Source: Priapulus caudatus
Taxonomy: Eukaryota > Priapulida > Priapulimorpha > Priapulimorphida > Priapulidae
Direction of reading: 5' to 3'
DNA: 23,772 bases
Assembly (NCBI RefSeq): GCF_000485595.1
Contig: NW_014577402.1
Span: forward strand, 256,424 to 280,195
Part shown: one piece after another, positions 1 to 9,535 of the stretch
Numbering within the stretch: the stretch's first letter is position 1
How the letters are laid out: the number at the start of each line of letters is the position of its first letter
Position numbers and translations under genes: made by a program
The notes under the pieces: model-generated
What the model was told of the DNA's origin: nothing
Database searches by the model: none
What the model saw: the letters and a program-made list of their open reading frames with translations, nothing else

Positions 1-42
<42 letters not shown>

Positions 43-67
43 TCACTCTCCGCTCTCTCTCTCTCTC
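1..67. repeat. (CT)n microsatellite
   Basis: A near-pure CT dinucleotide run at the left edge, broken by short CTT and CGCT interruptions near positions 39-55. It probably continues outside the window. No coding meaning. Confidence 0.95.
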
Positions 68-521
68 TTTTGTTTTACCTTTATCTCATTACCTATATCT
101 TTTTATCTCGTTCGCGCTGTCTCTCTTGCTCTGCTGGTTGTTTTCCCTCGTGCTCGGCCCTCAACTAAATGGCTATAATATCTCTAATGTTTTTCTTGAT
201 TTCTTTCAGCTCCTCAAACTATTAGATATACTGTCCAGAGCGACACAAGCAAACCTTCCTCTGTTCTAGTAGTAAAACCGCATAGAAATATTACGTTGAA
301 CTACGAGTGACTCATATGAGCAACAAGAGCAATCGGAGATAGCAAACCTCCGCCACAGCTTAACAGCCCCCCCCCATATTGTTGGTACAAAAAAATACTG
401 GATCCAGATCTGGATCCGGTTCACCACCAAAATCTAACCCATTGGTTCTTGGCCCAAGACCAACCCGTCAAAAAACTTCTTTAAAATGCGTCCCTAACTG
501 TTTGAGATATTCTTTCGACAG
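68..521. other. Gene-free AT-rich spacer
   Basis: I see no gene here. The only open frame (from about 379) has no recognisable domain and runs into the tetranucleotide repeat that follows, so it is not believable as a protein. Confidence 0.6.
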
Positions 522-610
522 ACAAACAAACCAACAAACCAACCAACAAACAAACCAACAAACCAAACAACAAACAGACCAACAAACCAACCAACAAACA
601 AACCAACAAG
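522..610. repeat. (CAAA/CCAA)n tetranucleotide repeat
   Basis: About 22 copies of a 4-bp unit alternating between CAAA and CCAA. On the + strand it encodes a fake Asn-Gln-Thr repeat peptide. A simple sequence repeat with slippage variants. Confidence 0.9.
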
Positions 611-1779
611 CTAACAGGGGCGTAAACATAACCTCTCTATGAAAAAAAATATAATTAAATAAATTAGCAAGTATTTAGTAAAATTAGTAAGTTAGGATCA
701 CGATCCCTACTTGCAACGCTATCCTGCTTTTTATTGTTTCTTCGTACCATGTCATATTTAAAAGTTGTAACAAAATTTGAGTTGTTCGCCCTTGAAACAT
801 ATCTTACGGAGCCACGTGTATGACACATGTGTCTGAGATGTCTGGCGTGTACACACATTGTAGCCAGATAAAATGTCAAAAGATGATGTGCACTCGTGCC
901 TTAAACAAATTCAAATACTATAACATTTTTGGTGGGTGGAATATAGGGAGATAGAGGTGGGCGATAAGGCCTCTCTTATAGATATATTGACCTTCATATG
1001 CACCTTTGCACTTTAATAAAATGGAATAGTTGTTAGACTCAGATACACTGAGAGGAAAATGCATATTACGAAAATGTTTGTTTCAATGCAACGGTTGAGT
1101 TATGAATATGTTATTATTTTCTCCATTGTGCGTTGCTCACTAATAATGATTTTAATTACCTATCCATTAAAATAACATTATCTAAATATTCCTGTGACCC
1201 ATCCAAACACAATATCCAAATATGTGTGTTAATTATTAATAATACATTTAATTTCTTATCTGTTAGAAGAATATTATTCAAATATGCTTATTGACATTGT
1301 AACGTAATTCGTGGCAAGTAGCGCGTTCCAGAGAACGATTAAACGAGCCAAGGACAGACAGGAAGGCCTTTGAAGTTATTTGATGTCTAACGCATGTCCA
1401 ACTCTCTAGGGCTTCTAACTGCGTGTGTTGTGCGCAGCAATTGTGCCGGATTTGTTTGTGTTCATTAAGTGTCAAAGATGTTCGAACTATTATAGTCATA
1501 GTCTATACTATGACGTCTCTTAAGCTATTGCCGGCGTTGTGATGATACAATAATACACAATTAAATCTACGTCAATGGGCCAACAAGTATACTCACTCTG
1601 CTCGATATGGCTACATCCGTTATCGCCGTCGGCAGCCGACGTCCGTCGTTGCTAGCGACAGATCTTGGATGCGTGTAACTGTGCTTTTGTGTAAGAAAAT
1701 GAAGATATAGTATATATTTATTATAATTTTGATTCATAAAATATGCTAACATATAATTACCAAATATATTAAGATTATA
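611..1779. other. Gene-free AT-rich spacer
   Basis: AT-rich DNA with short open frames on both strands, none over 80 codons and none with a recognisable domain. A pyrimidine-rich motif ggcctctcttatagatat occurs at about 968-985; a similar string recurs near 2896-2914, which hints at shared transposon ends. Nothing else supported. Confidence 0.5.
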
Positions 1780-1809
1780 ACCGTAGTCTATGTACATTAC
1801 TATAAACTG
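1780..1809. repeat. 30-bp dispersed repeat, copy A
   Basis: Thirty bases starting accgtagtctatgtacatta recur exactly at 8191-8220 in the same orientation, 6.4 kb away. Sequence on either side of the two copies does not match, although both are preceded by AT-rich DNA. It may be the surviving end of a dispersed element. Confidence 0.8.
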
Positions 1810-1923
1810 GGCTGATATATAGATGTCGTACTCCCACGTCTCTCTATTGGGACAGGATGTTATTAGGACGTTGTATATTACATTGCATGAAAGCTACGTG
1901 ATGAGTGTGGGAGGCCGTCGATG

Positions 1924-2914
1924 GGCAATCTTATAGAAATACTAGCCTGGTACCCGGCATTGCTCGGGGAAAAAAACGCATAGGAACAACTTTTAAGAGC
2001 AAATTCAGCCAGATATACTTACTTAATTCTAAAATATTTTTACCCCCCACTTCACCCATATTCAATCACTATCAGAAAGGAAAGAGAAGCGTACTGGATT
2101 CACAATCTAAACACTATCCGGCCACACGGACTTAATCTACGGGTAGAGATTCCGGGATGGATAGAAGACAGTAATCACCCTCCCACCAGCATGGTATACA
2201 CGCAAGGCTAATTCTCAGCCGACACTCTAGGGTAGCGGGTGGCTCGGTTTACCTTTTTATAACTTTTTATTATTTAATTCTAATGATAGATTCGTAACAA
2301 AGAAACAAACAATAAGCAATATTCTGACAAAAACAATTCGAACAATCACATCATTTTAACCGAATAAGTTGGTAAATTTGACAGAGTTTTGCACCATGCA
2401 GTGAAGTCCTCATAGATGACATTATCAAAAAGATGAATAGCACCTGATTTTAACAAAGTTAATTCTTTATACCATGTTATACATTGCATCCGAATGTATA
2501 CACAGACAAATTACAATTTTAAAAATACAAACGGACAAAAATAAACTACTAAAAGTCTGTGTTGTGCTGCTTTTGAGACTCAACCGACAACTGAGTGCAT
2601 TATTTAAAAAAATATAAATTTGGCATAGTTTAACCTAGTATTAACAAAGTTTTGGCTTTTATCCGCTAGATGGCTGCATTCGCGGGAATTCGGCTATTCT
2701 ACTTTTCTGACATCACCCCACTGCTAAAATTACCGCCAGTATTAAGGCCTATTTATCGTCATTATATCTACAAATATGGGTGGATTTAGCCAATATCGAT
2801 AAGCCTGTGTTGGTGTCCGACACACGGTATATACACTGAGATCGGTGGCGTGGGCTTGACGCTCACCCGACAAAGATTACGGGTCAGAAATTTGGCCTCT
2901 CCTCTCTTATAATA
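1924..2914. mobile_element. Possible small non-autonomous transposon
   Basis: The left part carries a short GC hairpin (acccggcattgctcggg, near 1950-1967) in otherwise AT-rich DNA. The right part ends in a GC-rich block and then ctctcttataatatagat. No ORF, no clear terminal inverted repeats and no target duplication are visible. The layout recalls Helitron-like or RTE-tailed non-autonomous elements, but this is a guess from texture only. Confidence 0.2.
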
Positions 2915-3052
2915 TAGATACTGAGGGATGTATATCATTTATGAGAGCAGTATATGAGGGTGTATATGTAAAGGTAACTTTACTCGTTATACGGGAGCCT
3001 AACAGGTGTGTAAATACACACAGGCTCCGACTCTCTCTCTCCATGACTCGAT

Positions 3053-3186
<134 letters not shown>

Positions 3187-3556
3187 TGCTGTGTCTCTCT
3201 TCACTCTCGTTCTCTTGACAATTGGCAGCCCGGATATCTGCGCAAAGGGCAAAAATCGCCCCGTAGCGGCACCGGCACACTAACACAACTACGGTGCACC
3301 GATTCTTACGCAATCAACGGGTCCACTATAAACGCCAAAGCCGTATAATCGCTGAGTTGAGCAGTTCTGGCCATTGCACAACGGGGTTGACTATCCAGTT
3401 AGCTAGACATTTCCTAGAAATGTTCGTACAAAATTTTTCGCTACTCGGCGCACTTTGTTTGCTGTCAAAAACGGAGTTTAAACGTTTTCCGTCGAGACAC
3501 GCCCACGGCGACTGCCAATCAGCGACACGTGTCTCGTCACGTACGCCTACCTGATA
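3187..3556. other. Gene-free spacer
   Basis: No domain or RNA gene is recognisable. Open frames here are short continuations of the CT-repeat frames or random. Confidence 0.5.
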
Positions 3557-3760
3557 TGTAACACGGCTCATGGTTGGGTAAAAAGTAATAATTAAACCCC
3601 CGAAAAAATAATGCATCCGCGGTTTTATAAAATTATGTGTAACAAGGCCTTTGATTGGGTACAAGGCCTATATTTTACCGCGTTTAATTATGTGTAACAA
3701 GGCTTATGATTGGCTAAACGGGATATAATTTTACCACGATAAAAACAATTATTTATGAGT
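3557..3760. repeat. Diverged tandem repeat with ATTGG boxes
   Basis: Three related units begin with tgtaaca at about 3557, 3639 and 3693. Each continues as an aaggc...gattgg-like block followed by an AT-rich ttttacc segment. Each contains ggttgg or gattgg, the reverse of a CCAAT-type box. Spacing is irregular (82 and 54 bp), so the copies have diverged. It could be a relic transposon end or a regulatory cluster. Confidence 0.6.
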
Positions 3761-4331
3761 ATGGCCAACCATAGGGAAGTCTTTGTTTTACACATCTAGA
3801 TAAGCAAATCTACATATACAATTCTCCTCTGTCAAAGTAAACTAGCAAACATATGTTGCCCTATAACTCTCTACGTGGATACTGCGTCCAGGAATCATGG
3901 CATGCCGACTGGAAGGAGCTGGCGGGGGTCAGGCATGACGTACCAGCAAAGGGACAGCACGACTACTGAACAAAGCTCCAGTGGTGGGGTTAGGGTGGCA
4001 TCCTGGGCAGAAACGCATTTAATGCTGCCGACAACAATATCCCATGCAGCCTCTAAAAAAATGTAATGCTGGTTGGATATTCCAATACAGTGACCGCTTC
4101 GCGTTTGAGGACTCATTCTCTGATATTGATTCCTGTTTATCGGTGTTTCTTTGAGGTCTAGTAATTATCTTTACAGGCGTTATAATCAGCGAGAACTACC
4201 AGGTGCGGCTGACCAATTGAGTAGCCGTGGAAACGCGTCTACGCAATTAAGCCGACTATAGCATAATATGTTAGAATGTTGTTTATGGAGATTTAGATGG
4301 AAATATTAACATTCTGTCATAGCTAGAATAT

Positions 4332-4332
<1 letters not shown>
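3761..4332. other. Gene-free spacer
   Basis: About 570 bp with no recognisable gene. The open frames at 3875-4116 are short, on both strands, and have no family signature. Confidence 0.5.

Positions 4333-4413
<81 letters not shown>
4333..4413. repeat. (CA)n microsatellite
   Basis: About 80 bp of uninterrupted CA dinucleotide repeats, roughly 520 bp upstream of the Ig receptor start. Confidence 0.98.
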
Positions 4414-4415
<2 letters not shown>

Positions 4416-4440
4416 TTTATAAATCGCATCGAGAAACACC

Positions 4441-4810
4441 GCAATAGAGTTATAACTAATCGAACATTGCACTCGGCTATCTTACACTAGTTCACAGACC
4501 ATCTCGCCTAAGATTATACACTAGATATCAGGTTACATAATATAGCAACTATTTATATACCTCCGCCAACCAATCAGCGCTCAGCGAATGTGTCTTTGTC
4601 TTATCTTTGGGTGACTATGCGTTTACCGTTTATCGTTTATCGTTTGATGTTTACCGTTTATCGTTTATCGTTTACCGTTTATAGCAAATAAACTCCGCAA
4701 TAGAGTTATAAATAACTCTAACCTTTAATCGAACATTTCGATCTTGTCTGTTTTATTAAGATCACACGCTAGATGTCAAGTTGAATAATAATAGATAAAC
4801 GTACCTCCGC
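4441..4810. repeat. Diverged direct duplication upstream of the Ig gene
   Basis: Two copies, about 4441-4565 and 4697-4805, share in order gcaatagagttata, aatcgaacatt, a gctagat/actagat core, tcaggtt/tcaagtt, and cctccgc near the end. They are offset by 256 bp. Between them, at about 4619-4683, lies a run of the heptamer gtttatc/gtttacc. As this is immediately upstream of the receptor, it may hold promoter elements, but no TATA box or initiator is evident. Confidence 0.6.
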
Positions 4811-4894
4811 GTGCGCGCTTGTGTCGCCTTGTCATATATGAATCTCCGTTGAAAACCTTCAACCCAATATGATAGTCAACCCGTGAACGGATAA

Positions 4895-5023
4895 ATGCGT
4901 GAGCGTCAGTTATTTAATCACGCGGGCAGGATTAACAATGGCAGCAGTGAAGCTGGTTGCGGTGTGTGTATTGTGCGCAGTCTTATTGCCGGTGAGGACA
5001 CAGTTCCTGCAGCAACCATATGA
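4895..5023 (+). CDS. Upstream ORF overlapping the Ig gene start
   Basis: An ATG at 4895, 43 bp before the probable receptor start, opens a different frame that runs past the receptor ATG to a TGA near 5021-5023. Its context is weak (T at -3, C at +4), whereas the receptor ATG has A at -3 and G at +4. If the mRNA begins upstream, this would be an overlapping uORF that could dampen translation. The peptide resembles nothing known, and the transcript start is not visible. Confidence 0.25.
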   Translation: MRERQLFNHAGRINNGSSEAGCGVCIVRSLIAGEDTVPAATI

Positions 5024-7433
5024 CACGGAGGCAGTTGAAGGTACCAATGTTACGGTGCACTGCACGATTGACCTTAGTTTCAATTTCGCGGAAGATTTAC
5101 CCATTTCCGTTTATTGGTATCGTGACGGTTTCTACGTAAGTCCTACCAATGAAGATAGATATTCCTACATTGACGCCAACATGTACAACACAGGAAACTT
5201 TAACTTGCTAATATCTAACTTGAGAGTTGAGAAAGATGACGCAGAGTTCTACTGTGTATGGCAGCAAGTCGAGGTCGCGCCAGGTAGTGGCCCTTCATCT
5301 AATAAGGGTCATCTAACTGTGCTTGTGTCCCCAGAGTCGGTTGACATGTCTCTTATAGACAGCTCTTCATCACCGGATGGAACGCTACAGTTCTCTTGTG
5401 TATCGGAGAGCAGTAACCCAGCAGCTAGCATAATCTGGTCGCTGAATGGTGAAGATATCACTGCCGACTCCAGTCAAACAGAGGAAGCAGGTTCAAGAAA
5501 CAAGACATTTACAAGAAAAAGTATCCTGAGTCACAGGTTTTCAACGGAAGATATTGACAAAGTACTTCGTTGTCATATCTTGATTCACCAACGTTTACCC
5601 GAAGAAGTTTTAACCGAGATTTTGTACATGGCAGACACCGTGACCATTAGCAGCAGCAACAACTCCAGTGATGATGACGTCATTATTATCGAAGCAGAGA
5701 AGCTGATTCTACGCTGCCATGCTGACGGCTATCCAGAACCATCTTACACGTGGTTGCATGACGACCAGGGGATACAAGCTGCAGGCGACGAGGTGGTGAT
5801 CGAGTTAACCGAGTTTAAACACAGAGGATTGTACGCATGTAAAGCAACTAGTGTGTTTGGAGAATACATGTCGAGTAACAAGTTGAATCTGACCGTGTTA
5901 GTGCCAGCAAGGAATGTCACAATGACGATAGACGGTAATAATGTAGACGGTAATATGACGATACTTGCGGGATTCCTTGAGGTTAGCTGCACTACAGGTA
6001 AAAGCTTTCCGGGAGGAACAGTAACATGGAAGCTTGGTGATACACATATAGACGGAGCTAATACTTTACATGTGAGTGAAGTTGATGGAACTATAACGAC
6101 GCACAGCAAACTGACGCGTACGTTTACCGCCGATGATCACGACAAAATACTTGCCTGTCATGTTGACATCGACGAATCATTCCAGTCACTGTCAGTCGAT
6201 GTTCGGCTCAATGTACAGTACATGGTGCAGGTCAGAGTAAGCGGTGACAGTCAGGCAGGCGTTATGACTGTCAAGCATGGCAGTGCGCTTTGGCTGCTGT
6301 GTAACGCAGACGGAAACCCCGAGCCAAGTTATTCATGGCTTCACAACAAATCATTAGTTCATACAGAAGTGAACTGCATTTACGAAAGGACAGGTAAAAG
6401 CTTTCCGGGAGGAACAGTAACATGGAAGCTTGGTGATACACATATAGACGGAGCTAATACTTTACATGTGAGTGAAGTTGATGGAACTATAACGACGCAC
6501 AGCAAACTGACGCGTACGTTTACCGCCGATGATCACGACAAAATACTTGCCTGTCATGTTGACATCGACGAATCATTCCAGTCACTGTCAGTCGATGTTC
6601 GGCTCAATGTACAGTACATGGTGCAGGTCAGAGTAAGCGGTGACAGTCAGGCAGGCGTTATGACTGTCAAGCATGGCAGTGCGCTTTGGCTGCTGTGTAA
6701 CGCAGACGGAAACCCCGAGCCAAGTTATTCATGGCTTCACAACAAATCATTAGTTCATACAGAAGTGAACTGCATTTACGAAAGGGAACAGGTTAGTTTC
6801 GTAGATGCTGGTGACTACGCATGCTCAGCCGCTAACATTGTAGGAGTTGTGAACTCTGCTAATTCAATGTCTGTAGTCGTCGTTGCTCCCCAACCAAATA
6901 CATCGAATACGGCTCTCATTGTCGGAGTGGTCATCGCTGCTTTGGTTTTGATCATCTTAATCATCGTCATCGTCGGCGTCTGTGCGAAGAGGAAGCATGA
7001 CTCAGAGTCATCTACTTCTTCGACGGAGAGCGCCACAAATTATCACGATAACCCTGGCATTGGTGTTTGGACAACGGACATATCCCACAGTGTACCGAAG
7101 CAGTATGAGTCGGGCCTGGGGAAAAGCTACACCCAACCTCACACAACCTACCTACGACCGCAGTACGAGCCCAGTCTCGGGGAGAGCTACACCTACTCTG
7201 ATATCCTACCTGAAGACTCTTACAGTCAGCGCGCCACGCCAGTAGATGGCGCTGGTTGGATGAGAGGAAGCGACGACGACGCTGACTATGTTATTCTTCC
7301 CAAGAGAACGTTAGGTTATGATCAGGGCTTTACGCATTCACACAGTGACTGGATTCCCAACAGCGACTCGTATCGTTATAGTGGACAGACACAGAACACT
7401 TCAGATGAGAGTCGCTTTAGCACTCTTGTCTGA
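4938..7433 (+). CDS. Ig-superfamily type I membrane receptor, nephrin/Kirre-like layout
   Basis: An 831-residue cell-surface protein, probably an adhesion or recognition receptor. ATG 4938 is chosen because the frame upstream offers only a GTG, and the ATG context is strong with a signal peptide following (1-22). Ig domains by Cys-Trp-Cys: Ig1 V-like C42-W60-C106; Ig2 C154-W167-C212; Ig3 I-set-like C260-W272-C301; Ig4 C351-W364-C407; then a duplicated stretch, residues 353-484 repeated as 485-616, which splits Ig domains. The last complete fold ends at C629 in a DxGxYxC-type motif. The membrane segment is about 658-682, followed by a basic stop. The roughly 149-residue tail has many tyrosines, two QYE(S/P)xLGxSYT repeats, DADYVIL, and a terminal STLV resembling a class I PDZ ligand. 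Several N-glycosylation sequons occur. The whole gene is one exon, unusual for Ig genes. The exact orthologue is not recognised. Confidence 0.85.
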   Translation: MAAVKLVAVCVLCAVLLPVRTQFLQQPYDTEAVEGTNVTVHCTIDLSFNFAEDLPISVYWYRDGFYVSPTNEDRYSYIDANMYNTGNFNLLISNLRVEKDDAEFYCVWQQVEVAPGSGPSSNKGHLTVLVSPESVDMSLIDSSSSPDGTLQFSCVSESSNPAASIIWSLNGEDITADSSQTEEAGSRNKTFTRKSILSHRFSTEDIDKVLRCHILIHQRLPEEVLTEILYMADTVTISSSNNSSDDDVIIIEAEKLILRCHADGYPEPSYTWLHDDQGIQAAGDEVVIELTEFKHRGLYACKATSVFGEYMSSNKLNLTVLVPARNVTMTIDGNNVDGNMTILAGFLEVSCTTGKSFPGGTVTWKLGDTHIDGANTLHVSEVDGTITTHSKLTRTFTADDHDKILACHVDIDESFQSLSVDVRLNVQYMVQVRVSGDSQAGVMTVKHGSALWLLCNADGNPEPSYSWLHNKSLVHTEVNCIYERTGKSFPGGTVTWKLGDTHIDGANTLHVSEVDGTITTHSKLTRTFTADDHDKILACHVDIDESFQSLSVDVRLNVQYMVQVRVSGDSQAGVMTVKHGSALWLLCNADGNPEPSYSWLHNKSLVHTEVNCIYEREQVSFVDAGDYACSAANIVGVVNSANSMSVVVVAPQPNTSNTALIVGVVIAALVLIILIIVIVGVCAKRKHDSESSTSSTESATNYHDNPGIGVWTTDISHSVPKQYESGLGKSYTQPHTTYLRPQYEPSLGESYTYSDILPEDSYSQRATPVDGAGWMRGSDDDADYVILPKRTLGYDQGFTHSHSDWIPNSDSYRYSGQTQNTSDESRFSTLV
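5994..6785 (+). repeat. 396-bp in-frame tandem duplication inside the Ig gene
   Basis: Bases 5994-6389 and 6390-6785 appear identical, 132 codons each, in frame. The left edge lies just after the first cysteine of Ig4 (C351). The right edge lies inside Ig5, before its second cysteine. The duplication therefore yields one Ig5 half lacking its closing cysteine joined to one Ig4 half lacking its opening cysteine. Each copy begins acaggtaaaagc, which resembles a splice donor. It is either a very recent duplication or an assembly artefact. Confidence 0.9.
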
Positions 7434-7438
7434 ACACT

Positions 7439-7444
7439 AATAAA
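7439..7444 (+). terminator. Poly(A) signal AATAAA just after the Ig gene stop
   Basis: AATAAA lies only 5 bp past the TGA, which would give a very short 3' UTR. A second AATAAA at 7706-7711 is a plausible alternative, giving a 3' UTR of about 290 bases. Confidence 0.5.
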
Positions 7445-7634
7445 AAAACACTAGACTTAGTTCTATGGCGTTATGAAGAAACTTCTATAAAAAGTATATG
7501 TATTAAAGTAGATAATGGACTATAGGAGTCAGTTGCCTGAACATTTCACAACAGCGCACGTCCTGTTGCATTAACACGAGAAATGCAATACTATGTGATC
7601 ACGTCGCGTTATATTAAAACACAATTGCGGATTC

Positions 7635-7698
7635 GGAAGTCTTTGATTTTCTTAGACACGCTTTTCGCATTCACAATTAGGAAGTCTTTGATTTTCTT
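7635..7698. repeat. Short direct repeat, 19 bp
   Basis: ggaagtctttgattttctt occurs at 7635-7653 and 7680-7698, with a 45-bp offset. It lies in the presumed 3' flank of the Ig gene. No function is apparent. Confidence 0.85.
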
Positions 7699-7705
7699 TG
7701 CGGAT

Positions 7706-7711
7706 AATAAA
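7706..7711 (+). terminator. Alternative poly(A) signal AATAAA
   Basis: A canonical hexamer about 270 bp past the Ig gene stop and just before the MITE-like element. Confidence 0.35.
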
Positions 7712-7735
7712 ATTAATTACGAGATTATACACAAT

Positions 7736-8049
7736 AGGTGCGTTCACACTGGCGCGAATTAGCGGGCTGCAAAACCCGGTTTTTGTAGCTCACTAGAAAA
7801 ACTGAGCTTTTTACAAGTGTGAACGCAATTAGCTCACTAAATCGCGCTCCAAAAGCACCGCTCCTAAAGACACACTTCCGACTAGGCTGTTTTGGAATCA
7901 GCTCACTTATTTGCACCGCGGCGTGATATTTGCACCGCGGCGATTAGCGAGCTATATTCGCCTGTGTGAACAACGACACAATCAGCTCACTATTAGTTCC
8001 GATATTAGTGAGCTGAGCAGCGCGGTTTTTCTTGTGTGTGAACGCGCCT
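7736..8049. mobile_element. MITE-like element with inverted ends
   Basis: It begins aggtgcgttcacac and ends gtgtgaacgcgcct; these are inverted repeats of 14 bp with one mismatch. No transposase is encoded. Inside, the octamer agctcact recurs at least four times directly and once inverted (agtgagct, near 8010-8017), and two direct copies of atttgcaccgcggcg lie at about 7910-7943. Repeated short motifs near the ends resemble subterminal transposase-binding repeats of hAT-type elements. No clear target duplication flanks it, so the superfamily is open. Confidence 0.6.
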
Positions 8050-8190
8050 CATGTGAGACGTGGTTTCGTTCCTGTATCACAGGACATATACGCGCAGTCA
8101 AACGCGCTGATCTAACAAGTTCGGGTTTATTGTTTGTCTTAACAATACAAGATTTTTGTTTATTGTTAGTTTGTTATTACATCATAAAAC

Positions 8191-8220
8191 ACCGTAGTCT
8201 ATGTACATTACTATAAACTG
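8191..8220. repeat. 30-bp dispersed repeat, copy B
   Basis: Exact second copy of the 30-bp sequence at 1780-1809, same orientation, just beyond the MITE-like element. Confidence 0.8.
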
Positions 8221-8883
8221 ACGTCAAGAAAGCATTACAAGTAAAATGGGCCTTGTCGTGTAGTGGGGATATTCCGTCAAGTGGCGTATTTTATAGCCAT
8301 GGTGACCGGTTGGCCATTTTTGTGTTTGAAACGTGATCGGAATACTTTGTAGAAATTTGCATCATAGAGCGGGCAAATGTTTCAAGCGGAGCATAGAGCA
8401 TGAATCTTTAGTTATTTAACATGCATAAAGTGTATGTTGTGTATGCGACGTAACAGTGTGAGTATTTTTAATCAATTTCTGTTCGATGCTTTTTCAGGCC
8501 TGCTGCCTATGGACGCCTTCTACTGTTGTACAACACAATAAATATGGCCATCGCGCGGTGAACTATGTGTGAGGTGAATACGTTCACATGCGGATGTTTC
8601 ATATAGCGCCCGGGCGCGGTGAAATACACGCGATAGCACAACATACACGCGGTTAGCCGTCAGGAGTCAGTTAGATAATAGAGAAAGGCAGAGAAAATTT
8701 ATATGCAAAGTGTGCCCTCGCGCGGTGAAATACTAACGCGATCACGAGCTAATAATACCTTATATATTATTAGCTATTAACGAGATGTACGAATACGTTT
8801 ACATGCGGATATGCTATGTTGTCGCTTCACCCGCTGAACCCCATGCATGATGACTCATCAAAATCATGCGTATATCAACTATG
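8221..8883. other. Gene-free spacer with short repeats
   Basis: No gene is seen. The phrase cgcgcggtgaa or a close variant recurs near 8551, 8611 and 8717, and gaatacgtt(c/t)acatgcggat recurs near 8576 and 8790, so part of it is a diverged duplication. A perfect inverted repeat, agctaataat / attattagct with a 9-nt loop, lies at about 8747-8775. Confidence 0.5.
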
Positions 8884-8973
8884 GTTAGGGTCAGAGTTCT
8901 GTTTAGTGTTAGAGCTATGGTTAGTGTCAGAATTAGGCGTAGGTTTAGATTTAGGGTCAGAGTTAGGGTTAGC
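8884..8973. repeat. Degenerate TTAGGG-like interstitial repeat
   Basis: About 90 bp of GTTAGGGTCAG / GTTAGTGTTAG variants, related to the animal telomere unit TTAGGG but strongly diverged. It could be an old interstitial telomeric tract or simply a 6-bp simple repeat. Confidence 0.6.
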
Positions 8974-9095
8974 ACGCACGTGCGTACGTGCATGTACACT
9001 CATACACACATATACGCACATAGGCGAGCACACGCACATAATTGTACACACGCGTGCACACACACAAACAGGTGCACGCGCATACTCTTCCACAC
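8974..9095. repeat. CA/CG alternating purine-pyrimidine tract
   Basis: A long stretch of alternating pyrimidine and purine (cacgcacgtgcgtacgtgca..., then CA-rich), a composition prone to Z-DNA. A palindromic core, cgcacgtgcg, lies at about 8976-8985. Open frames across it are low-complexity. Confidence 0.6.
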
Positions 9096-9330
9096 AGCGA
9101 TCTTATATACAAGTGTCATAGTACCAAATACCGTCTATGGTGTGGTGGCGATTTACGCATTAGTGGTACGGGAAAAAACACGCAGGCGGCGTTGGGCTAT
9201 GGGGTTTGTGGGGAGGGGAGGTAGAAACAAATCCCCCGGCAAATGTGAAATGTATGACGAATGGAATTATCTTGAGTAGATACCACAACTTCTCAATAAA
9301 GAAAATAAGTCAATAAGTTAATAATTAAAA
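9096..9330. other. Gene-free spacer
   Basis: No recognisable gene. An AATAAA at 9295-9300 has no evident upstream coding region. Confidence 0.4.
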
Positions 9331-9497
9331 TTTCAACGTTGTTACAACGTTGACTTAGTAACTCTTTTTCAACTGTTGACTAAATGTTGTTATCACAACG
9401 TTGATTCAACGTACAACATTCAACGCATATTCAACGTTGTTTCAACGGTGACTTAGCAACTTTTTTTCAACTTTTGACTAAATGTTGTTATCACAGA
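9331..9497. repeat. AACGTTG palindromic tandem repeat, broken by the Gypsy insertion
   Basis: Two diverged units of about 80-90 bp are built on caacgttg and share gactaaatgttgttatcaca. In the first unit this phrase continues as acgttgattcaacg. In the second it stops at 9495 and, two bases later, the Gypsy LTR begins. The insertion point is thus inside this repeat, and the right half should lie beyond the window. Confidence 0.75.
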
Positions 9498-9535
9498 TGT
9501 AGCGGCGGCCTGATTTGCGCGCTCACCCGGGTCAT

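Noticed and set aside
3875-4116. Possible small genes on either strand
   Set aside because: Short overlapping frames with no domain and no splice or promoter context that I can recognise.
8884-8973. True telomere or chromosome end
   Set aside because: Units are strongly degenerate, the tract is only about 90 bp, and ordinary sequence continues on both sides.
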